Assembly (NCBI GenBank): GCA_000818945.1
Contig: KN805370.1
Location: 1,476,147 to 1,540,146, forward strand
Source of the DNA: Schizochytrium sp. CCTCC M209059
Taxonomy: Eukaryota > Sar > Bigyra > Thraustochytrida > Thraustochytriidae
Length of the DNA stretch: 64,000 nt
Direction of reading: 5' to 3'
Shown: positions 1-9,818 of the stretch, piece after piece
How positions within the stretch are numbered: position 1 is the stretch's first letter
How the letters are laid out: every line of letters begins with the position of its first letter
Translations under genes and position numbers: made by a program
The notes under the pieces: model-generated
Database searches by the model: none
What the model saw: the letters and a program-made list of their open reading frames with translations, nothing else
What the model was told of the DNA's origin: nothing

Positions 1-534
1 TGCGATGTGCCCGACTGCAAGCACGCTGCGCGTGGCAAGTCCAAGTACTGTGCAATGCACAAACGGAATCTGAAAACGCTCGGGACTCTTACGGCTTATC
101 CCACTCCTACAGGGATGGACTTTCCGAACATGAGCCTTCCCAAGCAGCAGATTCAGGTACATGCCCGGCACCAGCCATCTCAAATGCTCTTTCCCACCGC
201 CTACGACTACGCCATGGGCACGACTAGCAGTGGTCCAAACGCCGGAGGGAATCTCGGGCCTCCTCCACCTCCTCAAAATCGACCAGGTGTCCTTCAGGGT
301 TTGGGTCAGTCTTTCGCGCCCGGTGCCCCTCACGCTCTTTACTCGAGCCAACAGCAGCAGCCGCCGCCGCCGCAGCAGCAGCACCAGCAGCAGCAGCAAT
401 ATCAACAACACCATCACCATCATCATCAACAACAACAACAACAACAACATTTCTCGCTCCCTGCATCGTCGGCGTCGATGTCAAGCTCTTCACATTTCGG
501 CTTTTCGCATCAGCATCGCAACCAGCCCCATTGA
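1..534 (+). CDS. zinc-finger, Gln/His-rich protein (3' end only)
   Basis: The reading frame is open from the first base, so the start lies outside the window; only the last 177 codons are seen. The first 20 residues hold four likely metal ligands spaced C-x4-C-x10-C-x2-H, followed by basic residues. This resembles the short repeated zinc knuckles of WRKY19-like proteins, often found in arrays in plants and oomycetes. The rest is low complexity: a Pro-rich stretch, then runs of Gln and His from CAG, CAA and CAT repeats (about 348-450), then a Ser-rich tail. Such a tail would suit a transcription-associated or nucleic-acid-binding protein, but that is inference. The stop is TGA at 532-534. The coding call is fairly safe; the function is not. 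Confidence 0.6.
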   Translation, partial: CDVPDCKHAARGKSKYCAMHKRNLKTLGTLTAYPTPTGMDFPNMSLPKQQIQVHARHQPSQMLFPTAYDYAMGTTSSGPNAGGNLGPPPPPQNRPGVLQGLGQSFAPGAPHALYSSQQQQPPPPQQQHQQQQQYQQHHHHHHQQQQQQQHFSLPASSASMSSSSHFGFSHQHRNQPH

Positions 535-580
535 TATCTGCTGCAGCTGATCATTATTTATTGCAATCGCATGCAAAGGT

Positions 581-605
581 CCTCCCTCCCTCCCTCCCTC
601 CCTTC
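581..605. repeat. (CCTC)n microsatellite
   Basis: About six direct copies of CCTC lie in non-coding sequence just after the first gene. Confidence 0.85.
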
Positions 606-1484
606 CATTGTGACAGTGGTGATGGTGGTAGTGGTGGTCACCGTGCGACAACAGCGGATGTTGCTGCTGCTGCTGCTGCTACTACTATTACGTTTCTTAC
701 TACGAAGCAAAAAGTCCAGCCTTTGTGTGCTCATGCGCTCACCACCTAAAATGATATGATGAAATTTCCATGATTGAAACACAACTTGGAGACTGTATAA
801 ATCCAGTAGCGAGGAGTACTTCTACCATGTCTGTCTTCCTCCCGACTTCCATAGTCCTTGCAAACTAGTTATCCCTCTCCTTCAACGCACAAGAGTCGCT
901 AACAAAAACTAGTGCAGCACTACGCAATCAGGCCCCTAGATCCCCTCGCACGACGCGCAGAGCCCCGCAGACGCGCCCCATGGCCGCGCAATAGAGTGCG
1001 CCCCTGCTTGCCGCATAGTACCGCTGTGGGCGTCTTTCACCCCGCGTCCGTCGCCACCACACTTGACCGCCGCGTGCCTGGACAGGCAGCGCAAAGAGCA
1101 GCAGCAGCAGCAGCGCCCGCGGCCCTCCCCGGCGCCTCGATCACGCGCCGCGGCCTGTGCGGCGGAGGCCAGCTCCCCGCCGGCGGCCGCGGGGAGCCCC
1201 TCGCCTCGGGAATTGCGCGTGCGAGGGCGTGCGAAGCGAGCGGCAAGGGAGAGGGAGCGAGGACGTGCGCGTGCAGAGGGCTGGATTTCCAGCACGGCCG
1301 CGCGTGCGGTAATGTCCCCAGGTTTGGTGCGAGTGCGCCCCTGCATTGTATCTCGAAAATACGGCAAATGCGGAGGGGCTATGCGAAAGGACCCGGCGCG
1401 CGGCCAGGCCGGGACGTGCAGGGAGCCAAGAGGGCCGGCGATGGACTCGAAGCGCCGCGCGTGCACGTAAAGCAAAGCCGGCGA

Positions 1485-1551
1485 GGCCAGCCCAGGCCAG
1501 GCCAGGCCAGCCAAGCAGAGCAGAGCACAGCAGAGCAAAGCAAAGCAAAGC
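1485..1551. repeat. CCAGG / AGCAR pentamer repeats in the glycosyltransferase leader
   Basis: CCAGG-type pentamers grade into AGCAG and AGCAA pentamers about 200 bases before the start codon at 1747. Similar pentamers occur before the capping enzyme (9680-9727) and near 30620-30675. Confidence 0.75.
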
Positions 1552-1746
1552 GTGTTCGTCGCGGCGGCGGTGGCGGGCGCGGTCGCTTTGGTCGGTGCGT
1601 GGTCGCGCAGAGGGCCGCGGGCGCCTGCGCGGGCCGGCCGGTGACGCACGATTGGATTGGACTGCGAGGCCCCTCGCGCACGCAGAGCCAGCCGCCTTGC
1701 TTGAAGAACGCGAGTACAGGCAGAGCGAGACACGCGCGGCGGCACG

Positions 1747-4700
1747 ATGAGCGGGAGCGAGTGCAGCGTAGACGCCTTCGCGTGGGTCGAGGCGAGCCAA
1801 CACGCGCCGACGACGCTGGACTGGAGCTTGAACGGCAAGCTCGCGCCCAACTTTAACAGGAACCAAGTCACCATCGTCGTGCCCGTGCTCAAACTCGATG
1901 GGCTCCTTCCAGTGGCCTGCCGCGACTCCGAGGTGATCGCAGCCGGCACCCTCTTGGACGGCTCCCAGCAGAACTATACCGGGCAATGGTCAGAACAAGA
2001 CCTCGGCTATCGCATCATCGTCAATGCACCCGTGGGCATCAACTCACTCAACATCTCTCTGGACAACCGATACGTCACAACGCTCGACTACTCGCCCTTG
2101 GAGCCCGAAGTCCGGCGCAATGTTCTCTATACCATCCTCGGCGCCGTTGGCTTTGCCTTTCTCTGGGTTCTTCTCTATATTGGCATCGACTCTTGTCGGC
2201 GATACCGGCGTCGCCGCAGGCTCCGCCGTCGAGACCAAGCCCGCGTTGCTGGAAAGGATGGCCCCGATCTCGAGTCCGAGCCCGAGTCCGTCGACTTTGA
2301 AGACCAAGAGAGTGGTCGCAGCAGCGGCAGCGGGGTCAGCATGAAATATACCAATCTTTTGCGCCAACAGCGGCCCGAGAAGCGCACGCGCGAGGTGCAG
2401 CAAATGCAGCTCAAGGCCCATCGTGAAATTCGGGACGCTGCCATGGTCAAATTCAAGACTTTTCTCCCCGAGGATCCCATGGCCGTCGCCGTCTGGCTCG
2501 AAACCTCGGTCTGTCATCTCGAGGACTTCAAGCAGGTCTATGGCATCACGCTCTTTGACATTGCGCGCCAGACGCACACCTATCTCCTGCAAAAGCTGCG
2601 TCCCGGCGGCGCCAAGGGCATGTCTTGGGAAATGCCCGAGTGGTCGCGTATGGCCCTCATCCGGGATGGTTACTTCTTCGTCATCGTGGTCATGGCCGAG
2701 CTCATTCTCGAAGGTTTCACCGGCTCGGGCGTCTTTACCAGCGCGCAAATGTCTCGAGGGACCAAAGACATGGTCACTATCGCCCTCGCCGTCGGTCTTT
2801 CCTGTGTATTGCCCTTCATGATGTCCATGAGCCGCAATGCCTCGCCGTTTTTGTACCAGCTTGTCCTCGCAAGCGTTCCCACGGTCCTTTGCAGAGACCT
2901 TACGGGCGGGATCATTTGCGCGTCCGTAGCTGGCGCTATTGCTTTTGTCATCACCATTTGCATCCATCAATGGAATGCCGTATTAGCAGCGCTCGTGGGG
3001 CTCATCGCCTTCGAGTTCGGACTCTTTATGCTCTTCGCCACAATGCTTTACCTCTTTCGTGTCCCGGATCCCCATGTTCAGTTGGCCGGGGGCAGGAACC
3101 CGATTTACCTCTTCCTCGTTGTCCTCGTCATGATGGTACCTTTCACCCTTAATCGCCTCATTCACAAGGACTCCGACTACTTTTGGGTAGGCATTCACGC
3201 CACGAGTATGTTTCTCGCCATCACGGTCATGGCGATCCGAATCCGCGTTCTCGCCAAGGCCTGGAACCTGTGGCTCCCCGGATTGCTGCGCTTGGCCTCG
3301 GAGATGAAGCAAGGCGATGTTACCGAGAACTTGGCCTCGCGTACGCGTCGCGACCGCGAAGAAGCATTGTGGATCGTGAACCGCAAGATCCCCGACAGTG
3401 ATCAATGGAAACCGTACGAGGAAACAGCCACGGCCGGATTTTGGGAATACTATGGTATGGCGATGGAGGAACTTCGTAAAACGGCCATTGGCACGCCTGA
3501 ACGCCGCTCTGGCGAGCTCTTTGACAGCAACGCCAACGAGATTGTCCACGGCGTCTTGTACTTTGTCATTCTCTCCTTCTCGGCCGTCCCTCTCTTCTTC
3601 TCCAAGGGCACCTCGAGCACGGTTTCGCGCGGCGTTCTCTTTGCCATGATTGCTTTTCTCTTTTCAGCTGGCACCATTGAACTTTTTGTTGGTCAGATCG
3701 CCGATGCCAAGCAGCAAGAGAACCACGAGCTTCTTATCCCCGCGAGCAAGCGCATCGTGCGCGTGATTGAACAAAAAATGCATCACGCGCGTCTCGAGGC
3801 CTACGGTCGTGTTATTTGCAGCTACCAGCTCACAGTATTGCGTTGGTTCATTCTCGCCACCATGGTGGTCTATCTGCTTGAGCCCGCTGCGCTCTTTGTC
3901 ACGCTGCCGTTCTCCACGGGGTACAACCTCGTCCTCTTTGCCATGATTTCGCGCATGTTTCTCAGTGGTTACGCGGATCGGGCTCATGTTGCGGTGATCA
4001 TGGGCATCTTGGTTGGCGCCTTTGTGTTTTTCCTCTTTTCCGTTATCACGCTCTATTCCACGCAGATCGCGCCTCTCGTGGTCCTCACCTGCCTTGCAAT
4101 TCGCGCCCTGCGCTACGTTGCGCTGTCGTATGCAACCTTTGACAGTAGTGCTCCGATGCTCGTGTCCAACATGATTCTCGACATTACGCGGGCCAGCTTT
4201 GTGCACATGATCCTTACCATATCGACCGCGGTGCTCAGTTTTTGGGCTGGCGAAGCGGCCATGCTCAAGATTAACGAGTCCTTTTTCTCAAAGGCATCAA
4301 CTACGTCCTCGGCGGCGATCTTTGCCTCGGCCCTTGCCGCGACCGTGCTCGCCAATGTTGTGGTCTATGGTTTCTACCCCTTTATGCGTCTGTTCCGCTT
4401 GCGTTCGCTCGTGGAATGGGACGAGCTCGTTGAATATCGCGTCACCTGCTTTCTCGCCTTTCTCGCCGGCTTCGTCTACCTCTACCTCTCGCCCCTGTCC
4501 CTTGGCGCCCTGCTCGGATTTGTCACTGCCACCATCATTTACGCCCACACCGTGCGTCATCTTGTGCTGCAGCCGCGCAACACATGGCACAACACCATCG
4601 ACCCGAACGACATCCCCATGACCAGTGGCAAACGTATTTTGGACGGTGGAGGTCTCACGCAGGTCAAGCCGGAAATCCGTGAGCAGCAGCTCGCAGACAA

Positions 4701-7700
4701 GCTGCGGACTGGCAGGATCAACGCAGTTCCACTGATCTTCGAAAACGGTGGACTTGGAGATCAACTGCTCGATTTCATTGATCGCAAACGTCATCTGTTC
4801 TCGCGTAGTGCCCTTCGCGCCATCGTACCAGCCGCAGGAGGCGCAAGCAGTACTGCCAATGTGAATTACGACTATCGCGCGACCGCCGAGGATGAGGCGC
4901 ACACCTTTTTGCAAAGCATTATCCTCAACTTGCTCGAGACCCTCATTGGTGACTGTCGCGCGGGCAACACAATCGTCCATCTCTGCGACCAAAACATCCT
5001 TTACAAAGAGGGCTTCATGGCCATTGGCATTCGTCGCAAACAAGCAAACAGCAAGCTTGGCGGCGGTGCTCGGAGCGGCGCTGCGGCGCCCAACCGTCAG
5101 CCCCAGGGCGCGGATGCCATGATGATCACCAAGAACGGTACCACGTGGCGCGCCTCGCCGCTCTGGCGCTCGCAGGCTAACAATCGTCTGAACATCTACG
5201 TTGGCGTCGACCCGAGCCTGCTCCGGACGCACAAGCAAGCCCTTGCGGACCAGGATCCCGCCACAGATATGGCTCTTGGCCGCATCGCAGAGTGCATGCT
5301 CCACGAATTTGTCGAGGACGCCACACGAAGCCACGCCCTTGCTTCCGTCTCGGAGCTGGCCATGCTTGAGGCGCGTCGCGACGGTTTTCTCCCGCGAAGC
5401 ACGCGGTGGCAGCTCGACCGCATGGCCGCTTCGCGCTTGGACCGCTTGACGCACACGAGGGACCAGACGGACCCGGAAGTGGAACGACGCAATGCCAACG
5501 CAAAGCGCCTACCCGTTGGCTGGCGCTTCGACAAGGCCTCCTGGGTCGAGACCTGCTCGGTGCAAAAGGAGCTCGCGCTGGAAATTGGCGATTACTGTGA
5601 TACGCTTTTGGAAAAATCGCGGCATAAAGGTTTGCGAAGGTTCTTTTGTGGGTCTGGTCGCAGGCAATGTAGCATTTTCTACCGCTGGATGTATGTGTTC
5701 ACCTCGGTGTCTCTGCGTCTCTGGTACATTGGTCTGCGTGGCGACATGCAGGTGCATCGCGAAGTGTGCGCCTATATCAAGCACGTTAACATTACCCCGT
5801 TCCCGATTGGCAACATCAACCTTTTGCTTTTCGTTCATAAATTCTTTGCGCGCCCGCTCTTTCTGCTGACCATTCACACTTTTGCGTGGTCGTGCACGCC
5901 TCTTTACATTCAATGCAAGGGCCGGAGCGAACGGGGCAGGCTCAAGCCGCCGCATGCCAAGCTGGGTCTTGACACGCCCGGTCGCGCTGCCGATGTGCTT
6001 GCGCTCAAAGAAGCGGCGCGAGCCACAATCTTTGAGGTCCACGAGCTCCGCGACGATGGACAGACCATGGTGCCTGGGATGCTTGCGAGCGTTCTCGACG
6101 AGATCATTCTTACGCGTATGAAGGAGCTCCAACCCTATTGGGCCGAGCGTCGTCGCATGTGCCGGGGCCGCATGCCCTTCCTCAAATTTTCGCGCGGCAC
6201 GGAGCGTCTCCTTGAGCAGCAGCTCAAGCCACCCACCAAGACGATGGAAACCACTACGCTTGCGCATACAGCGCAGGACTTGCTTATCATGGGCGGCGCG
6301 GGGTCCTCGCACAAGACCATTCACCCAGCGCGCGCGGACAAGGTTGACGTCATCGTTGATGCCTCGGCGACGCTCTTTTACGTTTCCGGTGGCGTGACAA
6401 CCTGTCTCATGCAGCTGATCAATCATGAGGGCGTCAACGAAGATTTTAACTTGCACGTGCTGGCCGAGGTTGCGTCGAACTCAACGCCTCGCATCGCCGC
6501 GCCGACGCGCTGCGTTTCCTCGATCCACCCCATTCCACTGCATGATGTGACGAGCTCGCCCGAGTCCTCCATTCACTCCTCGCGGCCTTACTTCGACCTG
6601 GCTCTGCGAAAGAAGCGCACGACATCATGGGTCTTGCGCGCGCGCTTTCACCCGCTGCTGCGCGAGCTTATTCGCGGCTGCTGTGAGCTCCAGGGCGTCG
6701 ACGATCGCTCTTCCCAGGTGAACGAGTACTTTTCAGAGGTCGTGGTCGCCCTCTACGAATTTTTTGAGCAGTACGATTGGAACACGGCTTGGACCGATGG
6801 CCTTACGTGGCGTGTCTGGGTGCAGACGTGGCTCACGATTCTCGAGGAGAAACCCACGTCTGTGCAGCGGCTCTGGGCGCCATCTCTGCCTGGCCTGCAA
6901 GAGTCGCTCATCTTCTTTTCACAGACGCTGCGCTCGTTGTGCTGCGAGCTGCCTCGCGCCGACCTGTACCATTCATCGCACCATGGCATTGGCGCGCTTA
7001 AGGCTATTGTGCACAAGCAGCGCTTCAAGTCGCGCGTCATTGTCTGGGATCACGGTATTCTTCTCCGTGAGCGCCTTGATCAGCTTTGTGCAGATGACTG
7101 TCTTCTGAACCCCTTCACACGAAACGCTATCATCGGTCTCACCCGTCTTACCGCGCGTCTCGTTTATAACACCGCCGATCTGATCTGTCCGTGCACAGAC
7201 ACCAACATGTACCGCTCCTGGATTTGTCTTATTGCCGGCCGACCCTCGCACGGTCCATTCGCGAAGCGCATTCAGCCAATTTCCAACGGCACACAGCCGC
7301 TGGACGACCAGCTGCAATACAAGCCAATTCGTGGGTTCTACGAGGACCCGAAGCTCGACGAGGCCGAAGGTCCCGTCGTCGATCCGGAACACGTTCACGT
7401 GGTCGCGCTTTCGCACGTTTTGCGCATCAAGGACATTGTCAATGCCATCAAGGCCGCTCATCATATTGTGTACACGCGCGGTGTCAGCGTGTACCGCTTG
7501 CATATTTTCGGAGGTCTCGACAAGGATCCCAAGTACACTGCAGAGTGCAAGCAAGCCATCACGGATCTCAAGCTGGAACCCTATGTGACACTGCACGGTC
7601 TCGGCGCCAAGCTCACGGTGCTCGCCAAGGGTGATCTCTTTATCAACTCCTCGTTTTCTGAGGGCCTTCCAATGGCCATTCTCGAGGCAGAGATGGCGCA

Positions 7701-8991
7701 CATGGCCGTCGTATGCACAGACGTGGGCGGCTCACGGCAAGTCGTCCCGGACGCGCGCTCGCGCGCACCGCCACGAGACCCCGTAAGTCTGGGCAATGCA
7801 CAGATCCTCACACTCTGTGGCTACTATGAAGAAGCCGATGACGCGAAGCTTGACGACCTGCTATTGAGCACCAAGGCCCGGCGCGGTCGCGAAGCGATCG
7901 GCGAGGCCAACTTCAAGCTTGCGATGAAGGGTCACCAGGAGACGGCTACCTACGACAAGCACCACGACGTCATGCTGCAATACGCAACTGATCTCGAGGA
8001 TCCTTCGGGTGTAAAATTGAATCCGCCTCCATACTCGGTCAAGGTCTTTAGTCCCATCAATGTGCAGGTCGCAACCGCGGGTCCGGAGAAGAAGAGGCGC
8101 GGCAAAAAGTCCAATGCTCAGCTCAAACAAAAGTCGCGCTCAAAGGCACCTACCTCTGGCAAGTCGAACAGGTCGCGCGGACCCTTTGATGACGATGCCC
8201 GTTCCGCCGTTTCTCGAACCACTGCGCACACGCCGCGCACCCCTCATGGCAAGTCATCGTATGCCGAGACAGAGCCCGAGGCCTTTGAAGACGAGGACTT
8301 TTACGAGGACGATAATGATGATGACTACGGCCAAGACGACGAGGACTATGAGGAGAGCGTCTTTACGGATGTGGACGGCACGCCACTCGACGATCTCGTG
8401 CCCCGGGTGGTGCAGCGGAGCTCCATGCAGCTTGACATGGACTACGTTCGCAACGTGCGTCATGGGTCGCACCATCCGGACGAAGATGAATATGGCGTGT
8501 CCCCCTCGCCCTTTCGCAGTGGCGCGACCTCCTTGAGACCCATGTCGAGCGTGATGGCCGCTTTCCGAAGGAACTCGGCGACGCACTCAGCCAACGGTGA
8601 GCGCCGACAGTATGAACAAGATCGTAGCTTCGGCCACACCACAGGCGGGCGCGCAGAGACGCCGCTGCAGCGCGCGGCAACATTGCTTGACCTGGATGGG
8701 GATGGGACACGCTCAGGAAGGTCTGGCCCAGCTTCTTCGTCTCGAATCAGTGCTGGAATTCTGTCGTTGTTTCGCTCATCAGGACCGCAAGAAAGGCCGC
8801 CCGCGTCGGCAGCTCCTGGTGACCACGGGTCGCAAGCGCTTTCGTTTCGGACGCGTGAGTATTCCGAGGACGATCTGGAAAAGGGCATTTACGGCGGTGC
8901 GAGGAGCAAGTACGGCGATGAGGATCTGGAGGCAGACTTTGACGACGAAGAAGATGACGACGCTAGCGACTCGCGGCGGCGAAGGAGGTAA
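1747..8991 (+). CDS. giant multipass membrane protein with C-terminal PelF-like GT4 glycosyltransferase
   Basis: One uninterrupted ATG-started frame of 2414 residues. The first ~120 residues look luminal or extracellular. A clear membrane span at about 127-147 is followed by a very basic stretch, and then many hydrophobic segments follow to about residue 960, giving a multipass membrane protein. The C-terminal half resembles PelF/GT4 enzymes: a GGVTT motif in a region like the PelF N-terminal domain, an HHGIGAL motif and a DHGILLRERL motif, a typical acceptor-domain stretch around LRIKD, and the retaining-GT EX7E pair at E1972 and E1980 (GLPMAILEAE). The last ~350 residues are basic, then acidic and low complexity, probably cytoplasmic. 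The likely role is synthesis and perhaps export of a wall, scale or matrix polysaccharide from a UDP-sugar; sugar and product cannot be told from sequence. A possible AATAAA signal lies 98 bases after the stop. Confidence 0.85.
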   Translation: MSGSECSVDAFAWVEASQHAPTTLDWSLNGKLAPNFNRNQVTIVVPVLKLDGLLPVACRDSEVIAAGTLLDGSQQNYTGQWSEQDLGYRIIVNAPVGINSLNISLDNRYVTTLDYSPLEPEVRRNVLYTILGAVGFAFLWVLLYIGIDSCRRYRRRRRLRRRDQARVAGKDGPDLESEPESVDFEDQESGRSSGSGVSMKYTNLLRQQRPEKRTREVQQMQLKAHREIRDAAMVKFKTFLPEDPMAVAVWLETSVCHLEDFKQVYGITLFDIARQTHTYLLQKLRPGGAKGMSWEMPEWSRMALIRDGYFFVIVVMAELILEGFTGSGVFTSAQMSRGTKDMVTIALAVGLSCVLPFMMSMSRNASPFLYQLVLASVPTVLCRDLTGGIICASVAGAIAFVITICIHQWNAVLAALVGLIAFEFGLFMLFATMLYLFRVPDPHVQLAGGRNPIYLFLVVLVMMVPFTLNRLIHKDSDYFWVGIHATSMFLAITVMAIRIRVLAKAWNLWLPGLLRLASEMKQGDVTENLASRTRRDREEALWIVNRKIPDSDQWKPYEETATAGFWEYYGMAMEELRKTAIGTPERRSGELFDSNANEIVHGVLYFVILSFSAVPLFFSKGTSSTVSRGVLFAMIAFLFSAGTIELFVGQIADAKQQENHELLIPASKRIVRVIEQKMHHARLEAYGRVICSYQLTVLRWFILATMVVYLLEPAALFVTLPFSTGYNLVLFAMISRMFLSGYADRAHVAVIMGILVGAFVFFLFSVITLYSTQIAPLVVLTCLAIRALRYVALSYATFDSSAPMLVSNMILDITRASFVHMILTISTAVLSFWAGEAAMLKINESFFSKASTTSSAAIFASALAATVLANVVVYGFYPFMRLFRLRSLVEWDELVEYRVTCFLAFLAGFVYLYLSPLSLGALLGFVTATIIYAHTVRHLVLQPRNTWHNTIDPNDIPMTSGKRILDGGGLTQVKPEIREQQLADKLRTGRINAVPLIFENGGLGDQLLDFIDRKRHLFSRSALRAIVPAAGGASSTANVNYDYRATAEDEAHTFLQSIILNLLETLIGDCRAGNTIVHLCDQNILYKEGFMAIGIRRKQANSKLGGGARSGAAAPNRQPQGADAMMITKNGTTWRASPLWRSQANNRLNIYVGVDPSLLRTHKQALADQDPATDMALGRIAECMLHEFVEDATRSHALASVSELAMLEARRDGFLPRSTRWQLDRMAASRLDRLTHTRDQTDPEVERRNANAKRLPVGWRFDKASWVETCSVQKELALEIGDYCDTLLEKSRHKGLRRFFCGSGRRQCSIFYRWMYVFTSVSLRLWYIGLRGDMQVHREVCAYIKHVNITPFPIGNINLLLFVHKFFARPLFLLTIHTFAWSCTPLYIQCKGRSERGRLKPPHAKLGLDTPGRAADVLALKEAARATIFEVHELRDDGQTMVPGMLASVLDEIILTRMKELQPYWAERRRMCRGRMPFLKFSRGTERLLEQQLKPPTKTMETTTLAHTAQDLLIMGGAGSSHKTIHPARADKVDVIVDASATLFYVSGGVTTCLMQLINHEGVNEDFNLHVLAEVASNSTPRIAAPTRCVSSIHPIPLHDVTSSPESSIHSSRPYFDLALRKKRTTSWVLRARFHPLLRELIRGCCELQGVDDRSSQVNEYFSEVVVALYEFFEQYDWNTAWTDGLTWRVWVQTWLTILEEKPTSVQRLWAPSLPGLQESLIFFSQTLRSLCCELPRADLYHSSHHGIGALKAIVHKQRFKSRVIVWDHGILLRERLDQLCADDCLLNPFTRNAIIGLTRLTARLVYNTADLICPCTDTNMYRSWICLIAGRPSHGPFAKRIQPISNGTQPLDDQLQYKPIRGFYEDPKLDEAEGPVVDPEHVHVVALSHVLRIKDIVNAIKAAHHIVYTRGVSVYRLHIFGGLDKDPKYTAECKQAITDLKLEPYVTLHGLGAKLTVLAKGDLFINSSFSEGLPMAILEAEMAHMAVVCTDVGGSRQVVPDARSRAPPRDPVSLGNAQILTLCGYYEEADDAKLDDLLLSTKARRGREAIGEANFKLAMKGHQETATYDKHHDVMLQYATDLEDPSGVKLNPPPYSVKVFSPINVQVATAGPEKKRRGKKSNAQLKQKSRSKAPTSGKSNRSRGPFDDDARSAVSRTTAHTPRTPHGKSSYAETEPEAFEDEDFYEDDNDDDYGQDDEDYEESVFTDVDGTPLDDLVPRVVQRSSMQLDMDYVRNVRHGSHHPDEDEYGVSPSPFRSGATSLRPMSSVMAAFRRNSATHSANGERRQYEQDRSFGHTTGGRAETPLQRAATLLDLDGDGTRSGRSGPASSSRISAGILSLFRSSGPQERPPASAAPGDHGSQALSFRTREYSEDDLEKGIYGGARSKYGDEDLEADFDDEEDDDASDSRRRRR

Positions 8992-9088
8992 ATCGCGTAT
9001 GCGTTGCGTCTGCACTTTGATAGCGATGAAAATCCCGGATTGTCCGAGGACGTGGCAATCCCTTTTAGGAATTTGCACTAGCAACTAG

Positions 9089-9094
9089 AATAAA
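9089..9094 (+). terminator. possible polyadenylation signal
   Basis: AATAAA 98 bases downstream of the glycosyltransferase stop codon. The hexamer is common by chance, so this is only suggestive. Confidence 0.3.
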
Positions 9095-9679
9095 TGTGTA
9101 TCTGTTTTTGGTTATACTCATAGTCTTGGAATTCTCGGAAAGCTTGTGTTGTGATGCTGGCGCGTGTAGGCGTTGAGAGGCCTGCCATCCGTCCGAGTTC
9201 CAGGGGCCGGCCACCCACATCACAGTTGCGAGGAGGGTGGAAACGCCAAATCTTGCACCAAGGATTTTGACAATTTCGCCAGACTTTCACTACAACAGCA
9301 ACAGCAATACCAACAATCTTGGGAACTTTAGAGGTGGCGGCGCCGACCAGGGGAGCGGGTGGACAACCGTGGGCGGCGGAGGCCGCTTCTCGCAACCTTC
9401 GCCAACTTCATCCGTGGCGTCTGGACCTGCCTCGGCTCGGCAACGTCTCCAGCACCACCACATCCTGGCCTCGCCCGGGGAGAGCTCGCTCGCTCGCTCG
9501 TCGTCTCCTCCTCCCCGTCCTCCCCCGCAAGACAGCCCGGGCGGCCCCGCCAGAACAGAGCCAGAACGAGCGCGGAGGAGAGCAGGAAAGTGGATCTTCG
9601 CGCGGCGGCAAGTGGAGCAAAGCGCGGCGGCAAGTGGCGCAACGCGGGCCCAAGTGGAGCAAACGCGGCGCGGCACGAG

Positions 9680-9727
9680 AGCAGAGCAGAGCAGAGCAGA
9701 GCAGAGCAGAGCAGAGCAGAGCAGCAA
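9680..9727. repeat. (AGCAG)n pentamer array
   Basis: About nine near-perfect AGCAG units about 95 bases before the inferred start codon at 9819. Confidence 0.85.
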
Positions 9728-9818
9728 CTCCGCGCCGAGCGAGGATTTCTCTGCGCAAAAGGAGGCCGTCGCGGCTGCCGGAATCTCCGAAAACCAGGAA
9801 ATCAGAAATGCCAAGGTC

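Larger units (their letters stand above)
535..1746. other. intergenic spacer and 5' leader
   Basis: No convincing gene is seen. The spacer holds a CCTC microsatellite near 581-605, a run of TTG/CTG triplets near 660-690, and a GC-rich leader with AGGCC- and AGCAR-type pentamer repeats before the ATG at 1747. Long open frames on both strands here begin with non-ATG codons, are rich in Arg and Ala, and are best read as by-products of high GC content. Confidence 0.6.
8992..9818. other. spacer and long leader before the capping enzyme
   Basis: This stretch has no ATG in frame with the downstream gene, although the frame stays open from a GTG at 9237. The translated leader would be Arg-, Ser- and Pro-rich with a repeat-encoded AEQSR tract, so it is better read as untranslated leader and promoter. 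No other gene is seen. Confidence 0.55.

Noticed and set aside
936..1986. Overlapping 280-340-codon open frames on the minus strand
   Set aside because: Non-ATG or shadow frames in very GC-rich leader sequence, rich in Arg, Ala and Cys runs, with no domain.
9237..9818. GTG-started extension of the capping enzyme
   Set aside because: No ATG in the extension; it contains the pentamer array and has no domain.
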